Source of the DNA: Thalassobius sp034670005
GTDB lineage: Bacteria; Pseudomonadota; Alphaproteobacteria; Rhodobacterales; Rhodobacteraceae
Reading direction: 5' to 3'
Length of the DNA: 64,000 nt
Assembly (NCBI RefSeq): GCF_034670005.1
Contig: NZ_JAXMOH010000002.1
Coordinates: 248,001 to 312,000, forward strand
The notes under the pieces are model-generated. The model was not told the DNA's origin and did not search any database. It saw only the letters and a program-made list of their open reading frames with translations. Within the stretch, counting starts at the first letter, position 1, and each line of letters begins with the position of its first letter. The translations under genes were made by a program, and so were the position numbers. Below, piece by piece: positions 45,420 to 53,967 of the stretch.

Positions 45420-45659
45420 GTTCCGCGAATTTCCCAACAGAGGGCGCCCCCCGACCGTGGGTAGGCACACGAACGTCTGTGGCCGCCACTTTATCGTGCC
45501 GCCACACCCGAAATTCATAGGTATTGCAAACGAAATCAACGCACCCGCCCATGGCGCGGTCGGGCGCTGAGCCTGTGCTGCAAAGACAAATTGCCTCAAG
45601 CTGGTCCATCCCATAACGTTGGAGGCCGTAGCCTATGTTCAGCCGAGAGCCACAAATTC

Positions 45660-45953
45660 ATGACCGCATTCATAATAGGCCAGATGCAGATTCACAGTCG
45701 CGACTGGATGGAGGAGTACTTCTCTAAGATCCCAGATGTCGTGACTGCACATTCAGGACAGTTCCTCGTCCGTGGGGGCGATCCCGAACGTCTGGAAGGT
45801 GAAAGTCAGCTTCCGGACGCGGCATTTATTATCGAGTTTCCTGATCGCCACTGCGCCAAAAGCTTCTGGAGTTCAGCCGCGTTCCAAAAACTCGCTACTT
45901 TGCGGCGCTCCGGCTCCACGCTGAATGCAATCGTCGTCGACAAACTGCCCTAA
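45660..45953 (+). CDS. DUF1330 domain protein
   Basis: A 97-residue small cytoplasmic protein with the DUF1330 (dimeric alpha-beta barrel-like) signature: an initial MQIHSRDWMEEYF strand-helix, VVTAHSGQFLVRGGDPERLEG and FPDRHCAKSFWSS. The function of the family is unknown. An in-frame extension to 45591 lacks support. The 240 bases before it hold no other gene I can support. Confidence 0.82.
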   Translation: MTAFIIGQMQIHSRDWMEEYFSKIPDVVTAHSGQFLVRGGDPERLEGESQLPDAAFIIEFPDRHCAKSFWSSAAFQKLATLRRSGSTLNAIVVDKLP

Positions 45954-46006
45954 CTGAAAGGCATCTGCGTCTGCAAAGCGGTTCTGCAATGCACGAACGC
46001 CCCCCT

Positions 46007-46591
46007 CTACGCGTCCAGCTCGGCATCCCAATACAGAAAATCCAGCCAGCTATCGTGCAGATGATTGGGCGGGAACTTCCGCCCCATATTGCGCAGTTCC
46101 TCTGCGGTCGGGCGGCGCGGCGGTTTGCGCAGATGCAGCCCGGCCCGGCGCAGGCTTTTCGACCCCTTTTTCAGGTTGCAGGGCGAACAGGCCGCCACCA
46201 CGTTTTCCCAGCTGGTGATGCCCCCGCTGGCGCGCGGGACTACGTGATCAAAAGTCAGATCCCCCCTGCCGCCGCAATATTGACAACAAAATTCGTCCCT
46301 CAAAAATAAATTAAAGCGCGTGAAGGCCACGCGCTTTTGGGGTTTAACGTAATCTTTCAGAACCACGACCGACGGTATCTTGATCCGTGTACTGGGGCTT
46401 CGGACCTCGAAATCATATTCGGCGACAATATCGACCCGGTCCAGCCAAACCGCCTTGATCGCCTCCTGCCAGGGCCACAGCGATAGCGGGTAATAGGATA
46501 ACGGCCGGTAATCCGCATTCAAAACAAGCGCGGGATGATGTTTCAGCACCGCCTTTTCCCTTACAAAATCGTGCCTGAAATCTCCGTCCAT
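46007..46591 (-). CDS. HNH endonuclease family protein
   Basis: A 194-residue protein with a complete HNH/McrA-type nuclease motif: zinc-binding C103-x2-C106 and C135-x2-C138 around D115-H116 and N130 (LTFDHVVPRASGG then SWENVVAACSPCN). The N-terminal part (ALVLNADYRPLSYYPLSLWPW) is conserved in a widespread alphaproteobacterial subfamily not linked to phage or restriction loci. A TTG at 46600 is possible but the ATG at 46591 is preferred. The role is unknown. Confidence 0.9.
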   Translation of the reverse strand: MDGDFRHDFVREKAVLKHHPALVLNADYRPLSYYPLSLWPWQEAIKAVWLDRVDIVAEYDFEVRSPSTRIKIPSVVVLKDYVKPQKRVAFTRFNLFLRDEFCCQYCGGRGDLTFDHVVPRASGGITSWENVVAACSPCNLKKGSKSLRRAGLHLRKPPRRPTAEELRNMGRKFPPNHLHDSWLDFLYWDAELDA

Positions 46592-46917
46592 TAGGTTCAA
46601 AAGCTCCCTACCCTGTCTGCCTCATCGTGGCACCAAGGCGGGACACCCCGCCCCAACTCTGATTTAACTATATATCGTGTAGCTGATCCGGCAACCCCCA
46701 CGATATGCAGCACCTTCATCCAAAGCTTGACGGAACATGATGACACTCAGGTGACGGATCTGTGCTTAAAATTCATGCAGATTGTTCCAAATCACCGCTG
46801 GTATTAGCGCCCGCACGCAGGATTGCTGTCCTTGATGTCGCGCAAACGGTGCGCCCCGAAAATCCGATATACTCCAACCGGTCGGCGCATTTGCGCTTGT
46901 TCAGGGGAGTACGGGAA
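46592..46917. other. Divergent intergenic region with inverted repeats
   Basis: The 326 bases between the HNH gene and the oleate hydratase homologue contain a GC hairpin (GGCGGG-ACAC-CCCGCC, 46636-46651) and an 8-bp dyad ATATCGTG-N19-CACGATAT (about 46672-46706) that could be an operator serving either gene. TATACT near 46870 resembles a -10 box but has no good -35. No small gene is convincing. Confidence 0.4.
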
Positions 46918-48501
46918 ATGCAAGACGCAGAAATGACGAATGATGAACGACATTACCTTGTTGGCGGTGGCATTGCCTCGCTGGCGGCAGCGGTCTTCCT
47001 GATCCGCGATGCAGGCGTCTCCGGTGACCGAATCCGGATTTATGAACAATTGACGGTTCTGGGCGGGTCGCTCGATGGTGGTGGCGATGCCGAACATGGC
47101 TATCTGGCGCGCGGCGGCCGGATGTTCGAAAAACACTTCGCCTGCACGTTCGACCTGCTCGACTCCATTCCATCCGCCGATGACCCTGCACTCTCAGTCA
47201 AAGACGACATCATGGCGTTCAACGACATGGTGCCCGGATCGTCCAACTGCCGCCTGGTACGCAATGGCAAACCGGCAGAAGATCGCTATGACCTGACGCT
47301 GTCGCCGCTCGATATCCTCGATATCAACCGGCTGATCCTGCATTCCGAACACGGGTTGGGCGGCAGGCAAATCGACGACTGGTTCCATCCCGGTTTCTTC
47401 GACAGCAATTTTTGGATGATGTGGTCGACGATGTTTTCATTTCAGCCGTGGCATTCGCTGATCGAAATGCGACGCTACCTGCGCCGGTTCATTCATCTCT
47501 TTCCCGGATTCACCCGCATCGCTGGCATCCTGCGCACCCGCTACAATCAATATGACTCGCTGATCGCGCCGATCATCAATTGGCTGCAAGATCGGGGCGT
47601 CGAGTTCGAAACCGGCACAACTGTGACAGACCTAACGATCACAGGCGACCTGTCCGCGCGCCAGATCACCGGCCTGACCCTGTCAGATGGCAAAACGGTC
47701 GCGATCCGGCCACAGGACCGTGCCTATGTTACGCTCGGCTCAATGACCGATGGATCAGTTCTTGGCGATATGGACACCGCCCCACCGCTTGACGATTCCG
47801 AATCCGGGGCCTGGCGGCTTTGGCGCAAGCTGGCCGCAGAAAACAGTGGCTTCGGCCGCCCCGAAGTCTTCTGCGGCGACACCGGCAAAACCGCTTGGCA
47901 TTCCTTTACCGTGACGCTGCAAGGACCGGAATTTTTCGAATTCATGGAGGATTTTACCGGCAACCGAACCGGAACTGGCGGATTGGTGACATTCGCCTCC
48001 TCTGGTTGGACGCTGTCCATCGTTCTGTTCCATCAGCCACATTTTCGCAATCAGAAGAAAGGGCTTTATACCCTCTGGGGCTACGCGCTGCGCGGCGACC
48101 GAGAGGGCGACTTCGTCCGCAAACCGATGTGGCAAGCCAGCGGCAAAGACATCCTGACCGAACTGTATGGCCAATTAAACTTGAATGCGGAACAGATAGC
48201 TTGGTTTGACAATGCCAGCGTCATCCCCTGCCGTATGCCCTTCATCACCAGCCAGTTCATGCCTCGCAGCTCCGGCGACCGGCCCAAGCTGCGCCCGGCG
48301 GGATCGCAGAATTTCGCCTTGCTGGGGCAATTCGTCGAACAGCCGCGCGATTGTGTCTTTACCGTCGAATACTCGGTACGCTCGGCCCGAATGGCCGTTT
48401 CGCAACTGACGGGCCGCTGCGATCCACCACCACCCGTTGCGCATACCGACCGCGATCCTTTGGTGCTCATGCGGGCGGCGAAGGTGCTGATGGGGGGCTA
48501 G
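46918..48501 (+). CDS. ohyA: Oleate hydratase family protein
   Basis: A 527-residue FAD-binding protein of the oleate hydratase (MCRA) family, which adds water to the cis-9 double bond of fatty acids to make 10-hydroxy acids. The nucleotide motif VGGGIASLAAAVFLI (about 15-29), IYEQLTVLGGSLDGGG and the RGGRMFE loop (65-71) are clear. Most characterised members read RGGREME with a catalytic Glu; here Met69 takes that place. GGGAG lies 9 bases before the ATG at 46918. It stands alone and is followed by the repeat element at 48511. Membrane-surface activity is expected. Confidence 0.87.
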   Translation: MQDAEMTNDERHYLVGGGIASLAAAVFLIRDAGVSGDRIRIYEQLTVLGGSLDGGGDAEHGYLARGGRMFEKHFACTFDLLDSIPSADDPALSVKDDIMAFNDMVPGSSNCRLVRNGKPAEDRYDLTLSPLDILDINRLILHSEHGLGGRQIDDWFHPGFFDSNFWMMWSTMFSFQPWHSLIEMRRYLRRFIHLFPGFTRIAGILRTRYNQYDSLIAPIINWLQDRGVEFETGTTVTDLTITGDLSARQITGLTLSDGKTVAIRPQDRAYVTLGSMTDGSVLGDMDTAPPLDDSESGAWRLWRKLAAENSGFGRPEVFCGDTGKTAWHSFTVTLQGPEFFEFMEDFTGNRTGTGGLVTFASSGWTLSIVLFHQPHFRNQKKGLYTLWGYALRGDREGDFVRKPMWQASGKDILTELYGQLNLNAEQIAWFDNASVIPCRMPFITSQFMPRSSGDRPKLRPAGSQNFALLGQFVEQPRDCVFTVEYSVRSARMAVSQLTGRCDPPPPVAHTDRDPLVLMRAAKVLMGG

Positions 48502-48510
48502 TTTCGGCCC

Positions 48511-48576
48511 CTCTTCTTCTGTTCAAAAATATCCTGGGGTGAATTGGCTGCAAGCCAAGAGGGGCAAAGCCCCTCT
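48511..48576 (+). repeat. Copy B of the post-stop-codon repeat element with two hairpins
   Basis: Starts 10 bases after the ohyA-like stop. A box with TTCTTCT, AAAAATATCC and TGGGGTGAA is followed by hairpin 1 (TTGGC-TGCAA-GCCAA, 48544-48558) and hairpin 2 (AGAGGGGC-AAA-GCCCCTCT, 48558-48576). The most complete plus-strand copy in the window. Confidence 0.7.
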
Positions 48577-48589
48577 GGCCCGATCCGGA

Positions 48590-49255
48590 TCAAAGCCCGA
48601 GCTTGTCGCGCATGAAGGCCAGGGCAACCGACAGTCCGTCGGGTGCAATACCGTGGGCAGTGCCCTTCATGATATGAGCGTAAACCTCTTTGAACCCGGC
48701 GGCCTGCAACGCCTCTGCCGCTTCGGGCAGCGACTGCACCGGCACCACGTCATCCTGATCGCCATGCACCAAAAGGATCGGCGGTTTCGACACCGCCTCA
48801 TCAGCCAACAATTCAGGCGCCATCAAACGGCCGGAAAAGGCAACGATCCCGGCGATTTCGTCTTCCCGCCGTGGCGCGACATGCAGCGACATCATCGTGC
48901 CTTGGGAAAACCCGAACAGCACCATCTGTTCCGGCAACAGGTCTTCGTCGATCAGGATCGCGTCCAGAAACGCGTTCAGGTCCTCGGCTGCCTGCTGCAT
49001 CCCGCGTTCGGCCTCTTCCTCCGACGAATTGTCAATCCACGGGATCGGGAACCACTGGTATCCCATCGGTGCCCCGGCACACATTTCCGGGGCATCGGGC
49101 GCGATGAACAACGTGTCGGGCAAATGGTCCGACAGCGGATCGGCCAGCCCCAGCAAATCGGCCCCATTGGCACCATAGCCGTGCAAAAACACCACGACCG
49201 ACCGTGTCACACCCGATTTGGGCTCTTTCCGGCCCGCCTGTAAAACCCGTGTCAT
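48590..49255 (-). CDS. Carboxylesterase/phospholipase, alpha/beta hydrolase
   Basis: A 221-residue serine esterase of the acyl-protein thioesterase/carboxylesterase (YpfH-like) family. The nucleophile elbow GFSQGTMM, the Asp in VHGDQDDVVP and the His in GTAHGIAPDG form the triad; FLHGYGANGADL provides the oxyanion region. No signal peptide. Its start overlaps the stop of the DNA glycosylase gene (ATGA) and it is the last gene of the cbiD-cobK-glycosylase-esterase chain. Natural substrate unknown. Confidence 0.9.
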   Translation of the reverse strand: MTRVLQAGRKEPKSGVTRSVVVFLHGYGANGADLLGLADPLSDHLPDTLFIAPDAPEMCAGAPMGYQWFPIPWIDNSSEEEAERGMQQAAEDLNAFLDAILIDEDLLPEQMVLFGFSQGTMMSLHVAPRREDEIAGIVAFSGRLMAPELLADEAVSKPPILLVHGDQDDVVPVQSLPEAAEALQAAGFKEVYAHIMKGTAHGIAPDGLSVALAFMRDKLGL

Positions 49256-49881
49256 CTGATCCCTTCCCTGTCTTTTGCCACATGGTAATAGGCCCAAAGC
49301 TGCCGCGCCGCAACGGCGCGCCACGGGCTCCAGATTTCGGCCATCTGCCGCAGCGCCTTTTCCTTCGGACGCTCGTCCAAGTCATAGAGAATCCGCGCCG
49401 CTTCCTGCAACGCCAGATCTCCGGGGGCAAACACATCGGCCCGGCCGAGCGAAAACATCGCATAGATTTCCGCCGTCCAGATACCAATACCGGTCACGGC
49501 GGTCAGGGTCTCGATCACCTGTTCGGTCGGGGCCTGACGCAACGCGGCGTAATCGATCCCCGTCTCGGCCAGTGCCAGCGCATACCGCGCCTTCTGTCGG
49601 CTCAGCCCGACCGCGCGCAATTCGTCATGAGTTTTCTCTGATATGGCCTCGGCCGTCAGCAACCCGGCTGTTTCCAACCGCGCCCAGATTGCATTGGCCG
49701 ACGCGACACTGACCTGCTGCGAAATGATGGCGCTGAGAAGCTGCGCGAACCCATCGGGATTGCGGCGCAACGGCAATGGCCCGGTGGCGGCAAAGGCTTC
49801 GGCCATTTTCGGATCCTTCGCACAAAGCCAGTCAATGCCTTCCGCGACGCAATCCTCTGTTTCGATAATCCGCCCGATCAT
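49252..49881 (-). CDS. DNA-3-methyladenine glycosylase, AlkA-like (HhH-GPD)
   Basis: A 209-residue base-excision repair enzyme. The helix-hairpin-helix (LTAVTGIGIWTAE, about 126-138) and catalytic Asp155 (FAPGDLALQ) are present, as is QLLSAIISQQVS typical of AlkA. The N-terminal AlkA_N domain of E. coli AlkA is absent, as in short bacterial homologues. Both ends overlap neighbours: the start with cobK (ATGA) and the stop with the esterase. There is no Ada gene or visible damage-responsive site nearby. Confidence 0.92.
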   Translation of the reverse strand: MIGRIIETEDCVAEGIDWLCAKDPKMAEAFAATGPLPLRRNPDGFAQLLSAIISQQVSVASANAIWARLETAGLLTAEAISEKTHDELRAVGLSRQKARYALALAETGIDYAALRQAPTEQVIETLTAVTGIGIWTAEIYAMFSLGRADVFAPGDLALQEAARILYDLDERPKEKALRQMAEIWSPWRAVAARQLWAYYHVAKDREGIR

Positions 49882-50606
49882 AGCCCGTCCACCCAAGCCA
49901 GCGCTGCATCAACCGTGGCGACACTGGGCATATTGGGTTGTGGTGGCCGGTCGATCATCGCCACCTTGATCCCAAGTTTACGCGCCGCGAGGAGTTTGGC
50001 GTAAGACGCTTCGCCGCCAGCATTTTTTGTCACAAGCCAGTCGATATCCAAATCCTGAAACAATGTGATTTCGCTTTCCAACGTAAACGGTGGTCGCGCC
50101 ACCAGATATCGCCCGTTCGGCAACGGGAACGGTTCTGGTTGCGGGTCGACCACACGCAGGGTCAGATCGCAATCCGATAGCGGCGCAAAACAGCGCAGCG
50201 TCTTGCGTCCGGTTGCCAGAAACACCCGCGCCCCGGCGGGAATGACCCCCACCACCCCGGTTTCGCCGATAACATGGGTCCAGTCATCTCCCGGCTCTGC
50301 CTGCCAGGCGGGGCGCAACAATCTGCAATAGGGAATGCCCCGCTGACCTGCGACTTCCGCGGTGCGCAGGCTGATCTGCATTGCAAAGGGATGCGTTGCA
50401 TCCAGGATTGCCGATATATTTTCGCATTCGAGAAAATGTTCAAACCCTTCGCGCCCGCCAAAGCCGCCAATCCGGGTGAAAATGGCATAAGTTTCGGGGG
50501 ATTTCGTTTCCCCAGCCAGAGAAGCGATCGCGTCGACACCCCGCGCGGCAAGTCCCCAAGCGATCTGACGCGCCTCGCCGGTTCCTGCCAACAGCAGCAG
50601 GGTCAT
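49878..50606 (-). CDS. cobK: Precorrin-6A reductase
   Basis: A 242-residue CobK/CbiJ reductase of cobalamin biosynthesis, reducing (cobalt-)precorrin-6A with NADPH. The N-terminal Rossmann-type LLLLAGTGEARQIAWGL and the DATHPFAMQISL motif are diagnostic. Overlaps cbiD upstream and the glycosylase downstream by four bases each, so all are co-translated. Confidence 0.93.
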   Translation of the reverse strand: MTLLLLAGTGEARQIAWGLAARGVDAIASLAGETKSPETYAIFTRIGGFGGREGFEHFLECENISAILDATHPFAMQISLRTAEVAGQRGIPYCRLLRPAWQAEPGDDWTHVIGETGVVGVIPAGARVFLATGRKTLRCFAPLSDCDLTLRVVDPQPEPFPLPNGRYLVARPPFTLESEITLFQDLDIDWLVTKNAGGEASYAKLLAARKLGIKVAMIDRPPQPNMPSVATVDAALAWVDGL

Positions 50607-51655
50607 GCGGCACCCTCCGCCCGGGCCAGAATGTTCCCCGCCCGATCGATAACGACGATATCGGCAATGCTGCTTTCTGGCAGCATGGACTGAACCTGTT
50701 CCAGCGCTTTTCCGGCGACCATATGAGAAAGCTTTTCACCAGCAATATCATATGCTTGCAATACAGTGTTGCAGTGGCGCATCCGGTCATCATCCAGCCA
50801 TTGTGCCAACAGATCGAAATCGACTTGGCCACGGCGCGAATGCAGATCGCGTGCGCCTTGGGCGAGTTTGGTAATCTTGCCGATACCACCGCCCACCGTC
50901 ACCTTCGCAACCGGATGCTTGGCGATGTATTTCAACATGCCCCCGACAAAATCGCCCATGTCCAGCATCGCGCCATCGGGCAGGTCATAAAGGCGTTGCA
51001 CCACCTTTTCCGAGGTCGCGCCAGTACAGCCCGCCACATGGTGCAACCCTTCGGCCCGGGCCACATCGACGCCACGATGAATCGATGCAATCCAGGCGGC
51101 ACAGGAAAATGGCCGCACGATTCCTGTGGTACCAAGAATTGACAATCCGCCCTTAATGCCCAGCCGGGGATTCCATGTCTTATCCGCGAGCGCCGCGCCC
51201 CCCGGAACCGAAACGGTGATCCGGATATCGGGGCGCTGCCCCAACCTTGCGGCCATTTCCTCGACCGTGGCCTGCATCATCTGTCGTGGAACCGGGTTGA
51301 TCGCCGGTTCACCTACCGCGATCGGCAGTCCTGGCTTGGTCACTATGCCCACGCCTTCGCCGGCGGAAAATTCAACCCCGCCCGCCGACGCCTCGACCCG
51401 TGCCCGGATCAATGCGCCATGGGTCACATCGGGATCGTCGCCAGCATCCTTGATCACCGCCGCCTCGGCCCATCCGTCCCCTTGCGCGGCTCCGGCCACG
51501 GCGAATTCGGGCCGTTCCCCGCGCGGCAAAGTAATCCGTACCTTTTCAGGCCGGGCTTCGCCCCACAGCATCATCAATGCCGCCCGCGTCGCCGCGGTAG
51601 CACAGGCGCCCGTGGTCCAGCCTCGGCGCAATTCGGTATTGGGTTTCCGATCCAT
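50603..51655 (-). CDS. cbiD: Cobalt-precorrin-5B C1-methyltransferase
   Basis: A 350-residue CbiD that methylates C1 of the corrin ring. The start region LRRGWTTGACATAATRAA is the family hallmark, and SVPGGAALADKTWNPRLGI and GGGIGKITKLAQG are conserved. The longer frame to 51733 is possible (only 9 bases from cobA), but the ATG at 51655 matches family starts. CbiD is best known from the anaerobic pathway, so its use beside CobK and CobB is a mixture worth noting. It leads the leftward cobalamin operon, divergent from cobA. Confidence 0.92.
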   Translation of the reverse strand: MDRKPNTELRRGWTTGACATAATRAALMMLWGEARPEKVRITLPRGERPEFAVAGAAQGDGWAEAAVIKDAGDDPDVTHGALIRARVEASAGGVEFSAGEGVGIVTKPGLPIAVGEPAINPVPRQMMQATVEEMAARLGQRPDIRITVSVPGGAALADKTWNPRLGIKGGLSILGTTGIVRPFSCAAWIASIHRGVDVARAEGLHHVAGCTGATSEKVVQRLYDLPDGAMLDMGDFVGGMLKYIAKHPVAKVTVGGGIGKITKLAQGARDLHSRRGQVDFDLLAQWLDDDRMRHCNTVLQAYDIAGEKLSHMVAGKALEQVQSMLPESSIADIVVIDRAGNILARAEGAA

Positions 51656-51742
51656 CGCCGCGACTATAGGCGCAGGATAAAGCCGCGCCAATATGTCGTT
51701 TCCGGACTTCAATGCGGTCGCAGAGAGCGGCATAAGGAAACC

Positions 51743-52594
51743 ATGACTGATTCACTCACGCTTCCAAAGGGCGACTGGCCCAAATTAGCCCCTGGCTGGG
51801 TCTGGCTCTGCGGTGCGGGTCCCGGCGATCCGGGACTGCTGACGTTACATGCGATCAACGGACTGCGTCAGGCGGATGTCGTGATCTACGACGCGTTGGT
51901 GCAGGAATCGATCCTGGACTGGGCGCCGCAGGCCGACCATATCTATGCGGGCAAACGCGGCGGAAAGCCCTCGGCGAAACAGCGCGACATCTCGCTGCGG
52001 CTGGTGGATCTGGCAAAAGAGGGCAAGCGGGTTCTGCGTCTGAAGGGCGGCGATCCTTTCGTGTTCGGCCGTGGCGGAGAAGAGGCGCAGACGCTGATCC
52101 AACATGGCGTTCCGGTGCGGATCATCCCCGGCATCAGCGCCGGGATCGGCGGACTGGCCTATGCCGGTATCCCGGTCACGCACCGTGACGTAAACCAATC
52201 GGTCACCTTCGTTACTGGTCACGATCAAACCGGCGAAACCCCGTCTTCGCTGAATTGGAAAGCGATTGCCGAAGGCGCGCAGGTTCTGGTCATCTACATG
52301 GGCATGAAACATGTGGACCGGATCGCCAATGCGCTGTTGGACGCTGGCCGCCCTGCCGACGAACCCTGTGCGGTGGTCTGTTCCGCGACAACAGAAAAGC
52401 AACAGGTTCTGGAAACCACGCTGGGTCAAATGGCCTCTGATATCGCCGCCAGCGGGCTGGAACCGCCCGCGATCCTCTGCGTTGGCCGTTCGGTCCTGAT
52501 GCGGCAGGTCCTGGATTGGCAGGCGCTGATGCAGGGGGCCGAACCGCGCAACCTTGATCCGCTGGGCCGGGGCAAACCGTCCGACGCATCATGA
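51743..52594 (+). CDS. cobA: Uroporphyrinogen-III C-methyltransferase
   Basis: A 283-residue SUMT that uses two AdoMet to turn uroporphyrinogen III into precorrin-2, the branch point to cobalamin and siroheme. CGAGPGDPGLLTLHA (about 23-37), KRGGKPSAKQ, LKGGDPFVFGRGGEEA and GISAGIGGLAYAGIPVTHR are all classic. AAGGA lies five bases upstream of the ATG at 51743; a longer frame from 51419 is antisense to cbiD. The stop overlaps cobB (ATGA). Confidence 0.95.
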   Translation: MTDSLTLPKGDWPKLAPGWVWLCGAGPGDPGLLTLHAINGLRQADVVIYDALVQESILDWAPQADHIYAGKRGGKPSAKQRDISLRLVDLAKEGKRVLRLKGGDPFVFGRGGEEAQTLIQHGVPVRIIPGISAGIGGLAYAGIPVTHRDVNQSVTFVTGHDQTGETPSSLNWKAIAEGAQVLVIYMGMKHVDRIANALLDAGRPADEPCAVVCSATTEKQQVLETTLGQMASDIAASGLEPPAILCVGRSVLMRQVLDWQALMQGAEPRNLDPLGRGKPSDAS

Positions 52595-53859
52595 CCGGGC
52601 TGATCATCGCCGCCCCGTCCTCCGGTGCGGGCAAAACCACGGTGACTCTGGCGCTGCTGCGGTTGCTGGCGCGCGAAGGCATCACCGTACGGGGTGCAAA
52701 ATCCGGTCCTGATTATATCGATCCGCGTTTTCACGAAGCCGCCTGCGATGCCCCCTGCATGAACCTGGATGCCTGGGCCATGCCGCCAGACCGGTTGCAG
52801 GCATTGGCCGCGGGCGACGGGCTGTTGATCATCGAGGGCGCGATGGGCCTGTTCGACGGCGCTCCGCCCGATGGCAAGGGCGCGGTGGCCGATCTGGCAC
52901 GGCTGTTGCGTCTGCCGGTCATTCTGGTCGTCGATGCCGGTCGCATGGCCGGGTCAGTGGCACCGCTGGTTGCGGGCTTTGCCCATCACGATCCGGATGT
53001 TCCAGTCAAAGGGGTCATCCTGAACAATGTCGGCAGCGACCGCCATGAAACCATGCTGCGCCGGGCCTTGGAACCGCTGAACCTACCGGTATTGGCTGCC
53101 ATGCGGCGCGCACCCGACCTGTCGCTGCCCTCGCGTCACCTTGGGCTGGTGCAGGCTGGGGAACGCGTCGATCTGGACCAGTTCCTGAACCGTGCCGCCG
53201 ATGCGCTGGCGACAACGCTCGACCACGAAGCCCTGCTGGCGCTCGCCCGCCCTTTGCCTGTGGCCACGGCGCGGGCTCGCTTCGCCCCGCCAGCGCAGGT
53301 GATCGCCGTGGCCCGCGACCGCGCCTTTGCCTTTTGTTATCCGCACCTGCTGTCCGATTGGCGCGCGATGGGAGCCGAGGTCAAATTCTTTTCGCCGCTG
53401 GCTGACGATCCGGTGCCAAAGGCCGGCTTCATCTATCTGCCCGGCGGCTATCCCGAACTTCATGCCGGTCGTCTGGCCCAGAACACACGGTTCAGGGAAA
53501 GCCTGAAAAATGCGGCGCAAGACACCCTGATTTATGGTGAATGCGGCGGTTACATGACCCTGGGCGCGGGTCTGACCGATGCAGATGGCCAGCGTCACGA
53601 AATGCTGGGCCTGCTGCCGCTGGAAACCTCTTTTGCCACCCGCAAATTACATCTCGGCTACCGTGACCTGACCCCATTGCACGGTCCCTTCAAGATGCCG
53701 CTCAAGGCGCATGAATTTCACTATGCCACCACGTTGCGCGCCAAAGGTCCGGCGCTGTTCAGCGCCAAAGACGCCGAAGGAACCGACCTGCCGGATATGG
53801 GGCTGAGCCTGGGCCGGGTCAGCGGATCGTTTGCTCATATCATCGATCCGACGGGCTAA
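52591..53859 (+). CDS. cobB: Cobyrinate a,c-diamide synthase
   Basis: A 422-residue glutamine- and ATP-dependent amidase that converts carboxyls a and c of (hydrogeno)byrinate/cobyrinate to amides. The dethiobiotin-synthetase-like P-loop APSSGAGKTTVT (8-19) and the C-terminal class I glutamine amidotransferase domain with Cys in YGECGGYMTLG and GGYPELHAGRLA are visible. Overlaps cobA by four bases. It is called CobB (aerobic) or CbiA (anaerobic); the sequence alone does not settle the preferred intermediate. Confidence 0.94.
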   Translation: MTGLIIAAPSSGAGKTTVTLALLRLLAREGITVRGAKSGPDYIDPRFHEAACDAPCMNLDAWAMPPDRLQALAAGDGLLIIEGAMGLFDGAPPDGKGAVADLARLLRLPVILVVDAGRMAGSVAPLVAGFAHHDPDVPVKGVILNNVGSDRHETMLRRALEPLNLPVLAAMRRAPDLSLPSRHLGLVQAGERVDLDQFLNRAADALATTLDHEALLALARPLPVATARARFAPPAQVIAVARDRAFAFCYPHLLSDWRAMGAEVKFFSPLADDPVPKAGFIYLPGGYPELHAGRLAQNTRFRESLKNAAQDTLIYGECGGYMTLGAGLTDADGQRHEMLGLLPLETSFATRKLHLGYRDLTPLHGPFKMPLKAHEFHYATTLRAKGPALFSAKDAEGTDLPDMGLSLGRVSGSFAHIIDPTG

Positions 53860-53864
53860 TCCGC

Positions 53865-53898
53865 CTTCTTCTTGCTCAAAACACTTCTGGGGTGAGGT
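53865..53898 (+). repeat. Copy C of the post-stop-codon repeat element
   Basis: Starts 6 bases after the cobB stop. CTTCTTCTTGCTCAAAAC then CTGGGGTGAGG follows the consensus of copies B and D, but no clear hairpins follow. Confidence 0.6.
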
Positions 53899-53967
53899 TG
53901 GTTCGCAATTGTGTCCGTCACAATTCACGCCTTGCGCCGCTGCAAATCTGCCCTTAGCACTTCACGC

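Noticed and set aside
45378..45614. Minus-strand 78-codon frame between bactofilin and DUF1330
   Set aside because: It crosses the bactofilin terminator, lacks a ribosome-binding site and has no recognisable domain.
51733..51742. Cobalamin riboswitch between cbiD and cobA
   Set aside because: The gap is at most 87 bases and lacks B12-box-like sequence; too short for the roughly 200-base element.
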